DNA of 6,354 nt from JACPKO01 sp964406775 (GTDB lineage: Bacteria > Patescibacteriota > Microgenomatia > Daviesbacterales > UBA10151), in NCBI GenBank assembly GCA_964406775.1, contig CAYOSW010000056.1:1-6354 (forward strand), given 5' to 3'. Each line of letters begins with the position of its first letter. The stretch's first letter is position 1. Of this stretch, positions 1 to 4,237 are shown in pieces. The notes under the pieces were generated by a model. That model was not told the DNA's origin, did no database searches, and saw nothing but the letters and a program-made list of their open reading frames with translations. The translations under genes and the position numbers were made by a program.

Positions 1-306
1 AAGTTTTTCCCTCCTGATAAGATATCTGGAGTAGGCAACAAGCAGGGGATTAATTTCATAGCCGTGAGCTTCTATACCGAGTCTGGCAAAAGCTATGACA
101 ATTCTTCCGTCCCCGGAACCGATATCCGCGACTTTATTTCCTTTGCGGAGTTTTAACAACTTTATCATTGTTTTGATCCGATTATCGGCAAGGGGCGCAA
201 ACGGCGCACCGAAGACAAGAGCGTACATTATTAAGATAAAAATGACGGCCAGTGAGATAAGTGCAACTAGCGAAATTATTCCCGTCGCGATACCCGTAAA
301 TTCCAT
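1..306 (-). CDS. Membrane-anchored class I SAM methyltransferase, FAM173/ATPSCKMT-like (3' end cut off by window edge)
   Basis: The first 102 residues are visible; the rest lies beyond base 1. Residues 5-33 form one hydrophobic segment, probably a membrane anchor. A short linker beginning GAPFAPLADN follows, then the Rossmann-fold SAM site: motif I VADIGSGDGRIVIAFA at 59-74 and the acidic post-motif II residue E84 in HGYEINPLLVAYSRY. This spacing and wording closely resemble eukaryotic FAM173A/B, which are lysine methyltransferases; the FAM173B enzyme (ATPSCKMT) modifies ATP synthase subunit c. Bacterial members have no substrate that I can name, so a protein-lysine target is inference. The ATG at 304-306 is the first in a frame open back to a stop at 352-354. 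No clear Shine-Dalgarno precedes it. It is transcribed away from rpsP. A generic small-molecule or lipid methyltransferase is the main alternative. The catalytic half is not visible. Confidence 0.85.
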   Translation of the reverse strand, partial: MEFTGIATGIISLVALISLAVIFILIMYALVFGAPFAPLADNRIKTMIKLLKLRKGNKVADIGSGDGRIVIAFARLGIEAHGYEINPLLVAYSRYLIRREKL

Positions 307-329
307 TTTCTTGAAGTTAAGGTCTTCTA

Positions 330-358
330 TTGAATCTTGAAGCCAGTTACATTATACT
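330..358 (+). promoter_or_regulatory. Sigma70-type promoter for the rpsP operon
   Basis: The -35 box TTGAAT (330-335) and the -10 box TATACT (353-358) are separated by exactly 17 bases. They match consensus at 4/6 and 5/6 positions. The expected transcription start is about 364-366, giving a leader of only about 14 nt before the rpsP ATG at 379. No Shine-Dalgarno lies in that leader. The call rests on sequence alone but is well placed, being the only gap in front of the operon. Confidence 0.6.
351..356 (-). promoter_or_regulatory. Consensus -10 hexamer facing the methyltransferase gene
   Basis: Read on the minus strand, 356-351 is a perfect TATAAT, and it overlaps the rpsP -10 (353-358) by four bases. 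A matching -35 is poor: the hexamer 17 bases upstream is TATTAA at 379-374. A start near 344 would give a leader of roughly 40 nt to the methyltransferase ATG. The hexamer is clear, but its activity is inferred from position. Confidence 0.4.
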
Positions 359-378
359 TACACAGATCAAAATTTAAT

Positions 379-861
379 ATGGCAGTAAAAATCCGTTTAA
401 TGCGAATAGGAACAAATAACAGGCCCTTCTACAGGGTTGTTGCCGTTGACGAACGCAGAAAAAGAACCGGCGGATATCTTGAACTTCTCGGTACCTATAA
501 TCCCTTAACAGAGCCTAAAGAAATAAACCTTGATCAGGGAAAAATTGATGCCTGGATAAAAAAAGGTGCACAACCTTCTTACGGATTCTTACGGATTATC
601 GGCAAAGCTCCTCAAAGAGCTCCGAGAAAGGCCAAAAAGGCTCCGAAAGAAGCTCCCGCACCCGCAGCTGAACAAGCGGCGGCCGCACCGGCAGAAGAGG
701 CTCACGAGCCCGCAGCAGAAGAGGCAGTAGTAGAAAATACTCAAGCAGAAGCACCTGTTGAGGCAGTTTCAGCAGAAGAACAATCCGTAGCTTCGGAAGC
801 AGAAGTTAAAACCGAAACTGAACAACCGGCAGAAGAAGCAGCTGAAGAACCTAAATCCTAA
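379..861 (+). CDS. rpsP: 30S ribosomal protein S16 with a long acidic Ala/Glu/Pro tail
   Basis: S16 is an early-binding small-subunit protein that contacts 16S rRNA and helps fold the 5' domain. Residues 1-80 are the full S16 fold: MAVKIRLMRIG at the start, RPFYRVVAVDERRKRTG, the ELLGTYNPL block near 36-43, and KIDAWIKKGAQPS near 55-68. Most bacterial S16 proteins end near 80-90 residues; this one has 160. The extension has a basic stretch (APRKAKKAPK, 81-90) and then about 70 residues of Ala, Glu and Pro with no predicted fold. The ATG at 379 is chosen because it gives the family N-terminus. The same frame stays open upstream to a TTG at 337, but that start would lie before the probable transcription start. 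It is the first gene of the operon, with khpA 3 nt after its stop. Confidence 0.97.
   Translation: MAVKIRLMRIGTNNRPFYRVVAVDERRKRTGGYLELLGTYNPLTEPKEINLDQGKIDAWIKKGAQPSYGFLRIIGKAPQRAPRKAKKAPKEAPAPAAEQAAAAPAEEAHEPAAEEAVVENTQAEAPVEAVSAEEQSVASEAEVKTETEQPAEEAAEEPKS
576..595 (+). repeat. Perfect 10-bp tandem duplication inside rpsP
   Basis: The decamer ttcttacgga occurs twice back to back (576-585 and 586-595), followed by tt. It encodes the S16 segment after GAQP, read as SYG in the first copy and FLR in the second because ten is not a multiple of three. The protein stays in frame, with the usual family spacing up to IIGKA. Confidence 0.7.
691..837 (+). repeat. Recurrent GCAGAAGAR low-complexity units in the S16 tail
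   Basis: The nonamer GCAGAAGA(A/G), coding Ala-Glu-Glu, starts at 691, 715, 772 and 829. The last three are spaced exactly 57 bases, or 19 codons, apart. Outside the AEE core the 19-residue units share little (a Val at unit position 6, and QAEAPVE against EAEVKTE one residue offset). This is either a decayed tandem repeat or plain compositional bias. Confidence 0.4.
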
Positions 862-864
862 CCA

Positions 865-1167
865 ATGAAAGACATTGTCGAATACATAGTAAAACAATTC
901 GTAACAAACCCTGACGCAGTGGAAGTTACTGAAGAAAATCAGGACGGAATGTTAAAAATCTATCTTAAAGTTGACCCTTCCGATATGGGCCTGACTATCG
1001 GTAAAAGCGGACAGACAATCAAAGCTATTAGAAGACTTTTAACCGTTAAGGCGATTAATGACAATATCCGTGTCAATCTTGAATTGATCGATACTAACCC
1101 GAGAACACCCGGTGAAGAACCTGAAGAAAACATCTCAGAAAAATCAGAATCCGCAGAACAGGCTTAA
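865..1167 (+). CDS. khpA: KH-domain RNA-binding protein KhpA (YlqC family)
   Basis: This is a small single-KH RNA-binding protein. In Firmicutes, KhpA pairs with KhpB (Jag/EloR) and influences cell elongation and RNA levels. Residues 1-76 cover the fold: an N-terminal helix with IVEYIVKQFVTNPDAVEV, the strand LKIYLKVDPSDMG, and the KH signature IGKSGQTIKAIRRLL near 45-59, where GKSG is the GxxG nucleic-acid loop. Residues 80-100 are a short acidic tail (EEPEENISEKSESAEQA), absent from minimal members of the family. The ATG is 3 nt after the rpsP stop with no clear Shine-Dalgarno, so translation is probably coupled to rpsP. Its position between rpsP and trmD is the classic bacterial one. The cellular role here is inferred from homologues. 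Confidence 0.93.
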   Translation: MKDIVEYIVKQFVTNPDAVEVTEENQDGMLKIYLKVDPSDMGLTIGKSGQTIKAIRRLLTVKAINDNIRVNLELIDTNPRTPGEEPEENISEKSESAEQA

Positions 1168-1175
1168 GTTCTTTT

Positions 1176-1841
1176 ATGAGAATCGCCTTTATTACTCTTT
1201 TTCCGGAAATTTTTCCGACTTTACTTAATTTTTCAATTTTGAAGAGAGCCCAGCAAAAGAAGCTAATAGAGTTTGAACTTGTGGACCTTCGAAAATTCGG
1301 TCAGGGGACGCATCTTACGGTAGATGACAAGCCTTACGGAGGCGGAACCGGTATGGTTTTAAAAGCTGATGTTTTAGCCGCCGCACTTGCCTCAGTAAAA
1401 AAAGAGTCCTCAATGGTGCTGCTTACCTCCGCATCCGGAAAAACCTTTAAACAATCCGCGGCTCGGGAATTTTCAAAATTGGAGGACATTATAATTATCT
1501 GCGGTCACTACGAAGGCGTTGATCAAAGATTTATAGAAAAATATGTGGATGAAGAAATCAGCATCGGCGACTTTGTCTTAACAGGCGGGGAGCTTCCGGC
1601 TCTGATTCTCGCTGATTCAATAACCCGCCTTATACCGGGAGTTCTAGAAAAAGAGGATGCCACAACCGAGGAAAGCTTTGAGAATAATCTGTTGGAATAT
1701 CCGCACTACACAAGACCTGAAGTTTTCGAAGAAATGAAAGTTCCCGATATTCTTCTTTCAGGAAACCATCAGGAAATAAAGAAATGGCGTTTTGAACAAT
1801 CGGTAGAAAAAACAAAAAAACTAAGGCCTGAAGGGATCTAA
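1176..1841 (+). CDS. trmD: tRNA (guanine-N1)-methyltransferase TrmD
   Basis: TrmD transfers methyl from SAM to N1 of G37 in tRNAs carrying G36, preventing +1 frameshifting; it acts as a SPOUT-fold dimer with a trefoil knot. Visible family blocks are MRIAFITLFPEIF at the N-terminus, TVDDKPYGGGTGMVL (48-62), CGHYEGVDQRFIE (109-121) and IGDFVLTGGELPAL (130-143) at the knotted SAM pocket, SITRLIPGVL, EYPHYTRPEVF (174-184) and LLSGNH...KKWR (193-205). R151 aligns with E. coli R154. The position of the catalytic Asp169 falls on E166 (TTEESF). At 221 residues it is about 30 shorter than E. coli TrmD, ending at LRPEGI after the C-terminal helical region. It starts 8 nt after khpA. rimM, usually between them, is missing, as is rplS downstream. 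The last 21 bases overlap the end of the convergent pilO. Confidence 0.96.
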   Translation: MRIAFITLFPEIFPTLLNFSILKRAQQKKLIEFELVDLRKFGQGTHLTVDDKPYGGGTGMVLKADVLAAALASVKKESSMVLLTSASGKTFKQSAAREFSKLEDIIIICGHYEGVDQRFIEKYVDEEISIGDFVLTGGELPALILADSITRLIPGVLEKEDATTEESFENNLLEYPHYTRPEVFEEMKVPDILLSGNHQEIKKWRFEQSVEKTKKLRPEGI

Positions 1842-2567
1842 CTTTCCGGTTACTGCAGACTCCGCCTGCCCGGTCGTAACTTTCGGGAAAGCTCTGATTT
1901 TAGTTTCGATGTCAGCCAAAACTTGAGTATCTGCATTGCCGATCACTGGAAGTTTTTCATCAACTGAACCGATTGCATTCGGCAGATTCTGATAGAAAGT
2001 AGTAAAGGTAATTGACGCACCGACTTCCCCTGCTAGACCCTTACTCACTTCAATTCCTGTGAGTTTAATAAGTCTCGGTGCCACAGTTACTCTCTGAAGA
2101 AAATTCTTAAGACTTTGCTCGTCTCCGCTAACATCTATGGTTATAGTGTATTCCTGGACCTTATCAGTTTCCGGAGGAGCATTTGAAAAAGTAATTCCAT
2201 CCAAACCTAACCCGCTGCCGCCTAACGAAACCAACAGTTCACCCATAACCCCCGGGATATCCTTCTCTACAGGGAGAGCAACCAATGCCGTATCTAAATT
2301 CTTCCGGTAGTCCTCGATATTAATCCGTTCAAGTTCACCTGCTTTTTTCTGATAAACAACTTTCTTTGCATTCAGCTCATCTATTGTTTTAAATGTATTA
2401 AACAGAGCAATAAGTTGAGGTATCGTTACCAAAACCACAATAACACCGGCAAGTACAACTATTAGGACCGGAACAAATAAGACCTTATATTTTACAACCA
2501 AACTGCTTTCCATAACCCCCGAATTGGCTATCTGTTTTTTTATTGAGTTTAAATCCAGACCTTTCAT
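1821..2567 (-). CDS. pilO: Type IV pilus alignment-complex protein PilO
   Basis: PilO is an inner-membrane protein that pairs with PilN to link the cytoplasmic PilM ring to pilus assembly. The layout fits: a cytoplasmic N-tail (1-27, KYK before the membrane), one long transmembrane helix (about 28-53), a coiled-coil stretch (about 55-95, IDELNAKKVVYQKKAGELER), then an alternating beta/alpha region (about 105-195) with VQEYTITIDVSGDEQSLKNFLQRV, typical of the PilO ferredoxin-like fold. The tail ends GKLDPFRP, like the (G)xxxPF ending seen in many PilO-type proteins. Length (248) is normal to slightly long. The gene overlaps pilN by one base (TGATG) and has the best Shine-Dalgarno in the window. 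No pilP or pilQ follows; trmD lies there instead, on the other strand. Primary sequence is weakly conserved in this family, so context carries part of the call. Confidence 0.88.
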   Translation of the reverse strand: MKGLDLNSIKKQIANSGVMESSLVVKYKVLFVPVLIVVLAGVIVVLVTIPQLIALFNTFKTIDELNAKKVVYQKKAGELERINIEDYRKNLDTALVALPVEKDIPGVMGELLVSLGGSGLGLDGITFSNAPPETDKVQEYTITIDVSGDEQSLKNFLQRVTVAPRLIKLTGIEVSKGLAGEVGASITFTTFYQNLPNAIGSVDEKLPVIGNADTQVLADIETKIRAFPKVTTGQAESAVTGKLDPFRP

Positions 2568-3124
2568 CAGATAACACCTCCTGCAAGGTTAATGCTTAAA
2601 TCAAATCTGATTCCACCGAGTTGCGTTTTATTTAAATTTTCTACCTTTACCGATGTAATCTTACCTTCGTTAATTTTTGGATCTGTCAGATTATTGAAAA
2701 ATTGTTGCAGGGAATCTGCATCAGACGTTTGACCGGAAACTACAACTTTAGATGTTTTATTTATTTGGAGTGACTCCATCTGGACACCCTGAGGGAAAAG
2801 CGCCGTTATCAAATTGAAGACCTCTCCCTGTTTATACCGGTTTTCTGTAAATTGGTTTATGGTGTCAACCCGGTTTTTAAGAAGCTTCAGCACCGCTTCC
2901 GTATCCCTAAATGAATTAATTTTACCTTTTTCCTGTTCAATTGAAGAACTTACCTGGCCTAAACTGGCCTTTTGATAAACTACAATACCTAAAATTCCCG
3001 CTGTAACTAATATTAAAAGCCCTAGAAAACCGACGCTGATTTTATTTACCAGCAGTCTTTTAGCGTCTTTCTTCGCTCTCTCTTTTATCTCGGGGGGGAT
3101 AAGGTTTATCCTTAATTTATCCAT
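2567..3124 (-). CDS. pilN: Type IV pilus alignment-complex protein PilN
   Basis: PilN is a bitopic inner-membrane protein whose short cytoplasmic tail docks onto PilM while its outer domain dimerises with PilO. The diagnostic motif INLIPPEIKER sits at residues 6-16, next to the N-terminus as required. A transmembrane helix follows (about 29-50), then a coiled-coil segment (about 55-95). The outer alpha/beta domain includes GVQMESLQINKTSKVVVSG (113-131) and DADSLQQFFNNL (135-146), matching the PilN pattern. Length 185 is normal. The start lies 4 nt after the pilM stop, and an AGGA eight bases upstream (3133-3136) is a modest ribosome binding site inside the pilM end. The LIPPE codons contain a run of seven C residues (3092-3098 on the plus strand). 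Confidence 0.95.
   Translation of the reverse strand: MDKLRINLIPPEIKERAKKDAKRLLVNKISVGFLGLLILVTAGILGIVVYQKASLGQVSSSIEQEKGKINSFRDTEAVLKLLKNRVDTINQFTENRYKQGEVFNLITALFPQGVQMESLQINKTSKVVVSGQTSDADSLQQFFNNLTDPKINEGKITSVKVENLNKTQLGGIRFDLSINLAGGVI
2575..2582 (-). promoter_or_regulatory. Strong Shine-Dalgarno for pilO, inside the pilN end
   Basis: On the minus strand, AGGAGGTG lies 7 bases before the pilO ATG and within the last pilN codons (AGGVI). It is a near-perfect anti-16S match. It stands out because rpsP, khpA, trmD and the PilX-like gene have no recognisable site. Together with the TGATG stop/start overlap it suggests both re-initiation and independent loading, which could raise PilO output. 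Confidence 0.75.
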
Positions 3125-3128
3125 ATAC

Positions 3129-4169
3129 TCAATCCTGCTTCATAGCCAAACCTACGGCTACGGAATAAAAGGCGGCCTCGCCAGAAAGCTTATTTTTCAT
3201 AGCCGGATCCATATTTATAGCCGTCCAGGGATCGGCTTCCTGAACCTCAAGACCTAAAAAGTTAGTGAAAAAACTTACCAAACCCGGAAGATGAGCGCCT
3301 CCTCCTGTCAGTACAACCCTTTTGACCGGCCTTTGTCTATTTTGGGTTTCGTGTGCAAGAATTACGCGCTTTGCTTCATTGGCGATAACCTCGATAACAG
3401 GCTTAAGCGTTTTAAATAGTTTACCCTCAAGCTGGTCCTCCAAAAGCCCGTAAACTTTTTTATATTCTTCAGCCTGAACAACCTCAAAATTAAAGCTTTG
3501 AGCAATAGCCCGGGTTAATGCGGCTCCTCCTGTTGCAATCGAGCGGGTAAGCAATATTAAGCCGTCCGAGACAATCGCATAATCGGTGTTAGAAGCCCCG
3601 AGCTGGATTAAGAGGGTTGTGGGTGAATACGAATTAAAACTTACCAAGGCCCTCGCGGCCGCAATCATATCGGTTTCTATCGCAACAATCTTTAAGTCGG
3701 CCATCTGGACAACCTTGATATACTTATCGATCAATACCTTAGGCGCGGCTATAACGAATACAACAGTTCTACTATTAGGTTCTTTTTTCGGAGAGCGGAA
3801 AATAACCTGGTAGTACAAGTTTACTTCCTGGATCGGCATCGGAACGAACTCTTCCGCAGCATAACGTATTGCCTGGGACAACTCTTCATCTGAAAGAAAT
3901 GGGAGGTCATAGACCACTCGGGTAAAGATTTTTTGTTCGGGTAAAGCAATCACCACATCTTTAGTCGGAGGATCAATTTCCTGAATTAAGTTCTTTATGG
4001 CAACCGCAACCGACTGAAGATCGAGTTCCGATTCGGACATAATACCCGGCATCGGAGCTGCGATATGTCCCAGCGAAACGAGTTTGGGCGGAGACTGTGT
4101 GTGAGAGAGTACAACGGCTTTAACTGAAGAGTAACCTATATCAAGTCCTATTTTATCCTGGGCAGCCAT
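3129..4169 (-). CDS. pilM: Type IV pilus actin-like ATPase PilM
   Basis: PilM is a cytoplasmic FtsA/actin-fold protein that binds ATP and the PilN N-terminal tail, forming a ring around the motor. The nucleotide-binding blocks are present: phosphate-1 loop IGLDIGYSSVKAV (7-19), phosphate-2 LIQLGASNTDYAIV (187-200) and the adenosine loop VVLTGGGAHLPGL (285-297). Other PilM features include VIALPEQKIFTRVVYDLPFL (73-92), the AEEFVPMPIQEV segment (105-116) and AEEYKKVYGL (233-242). Length 346 is typical. The ATG at 4169 gives the expected short MAAQDK lead before the first loop. There is a 68-nt gap to the upstream PilX-like gene, long for this cluster, with a possible promoter. pilN follows after 4 nt. 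Confidence 0.96.
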   Translation of the reverse strand: MAAQDKIGLDIGYSSVKAVVLSHTQSPPKLVSLGHIAAPMPGIMSESELDLQSVAVAIKNLIQEIDPPTKDVVIALPEQKIFTRVVYDLPFLSDEELSQAIRYAAEEFVPMPIQEVNLYYQVIFRSPKKEPNSRTVVFVIAAPKVLIDKYIKVVQMADLKIVAIETDMIAAARALVSFNSYSPTTLLIQLGASNTDYAIVSDGLILLTRSIATGGAALTRAIAQSFNFEVVQAEEYKKVYGLLEDQLEGKLFKTLKPVIEVIANEAKRVILAHETQNRQRPVKRVVLTGGGAHLPGLVSFFTNFLGLEVQEADPWTAINMDPAMKNKLSGEAAFYSVAVGLAMKQD

Positions 4170-4194
4170 ATTTTAATTTTCGTCCGTTGTTATT

Positions 4195-4223
4195 AGTTTA
4201 AAACAATTGCAATATCTTGTCTA
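4195..4223 (-). promoter_or_regulatory. Possible internal promoter ahead of pilMNO
   Basis: On the minus strand, TAGACA (4223-4218) and TAAACT (4200-4195) are spaced by 17 bases. They match consensus at 5/6 and 4/6. The start would fall near 4188, about 19 nt before the pilM ATG. AT-rich sequence throws up such pairs by chance. Support comes from this being the only sizeable gap within the pilus genes. Confidence 0.35.
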
Positions 4224-4237
4224 CGAACACGGACTAC

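Noticed and set aside
95..340. An 81-codon open frame on the plus strand
   Set aside because: It lies antisense to the methyltransferase, which has clear SAM-binding motifs; the plus-strand product has no recognisable features.
337..378. TTG start giving S16 14 extra N-terminal residues
   Set aside because: The extension matches no S16, and it overlaps the predicted -10 box, upstream of the likely transcription start.
1630..1815. A 61-codon minus-strand open frame
   Set aside because: It is antisense to conserved trmD blocks; a shadow of TrmD coding bias.
1807..1820. A-rich run (A6-C-A7) near the trmD end as a slippage or recoding site
   Set aside because: It encodes EKTKK residues expected in the TrmD C-terminus, and the frame reads through normally; no alternative product makes sense.
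1842..1890. Possible terminator hairpin around GCAG...CTGC (1853-1867)
   Set aside because: Only a 4-bp stem, no U-run on either strand, and it lies within pilO coding sequence.
3586..3813. A 75-codon plus-strand open frame inside pilM
   Set aside because: Opposite PilM codons for the conserved core; no ribosome binding site or family features.
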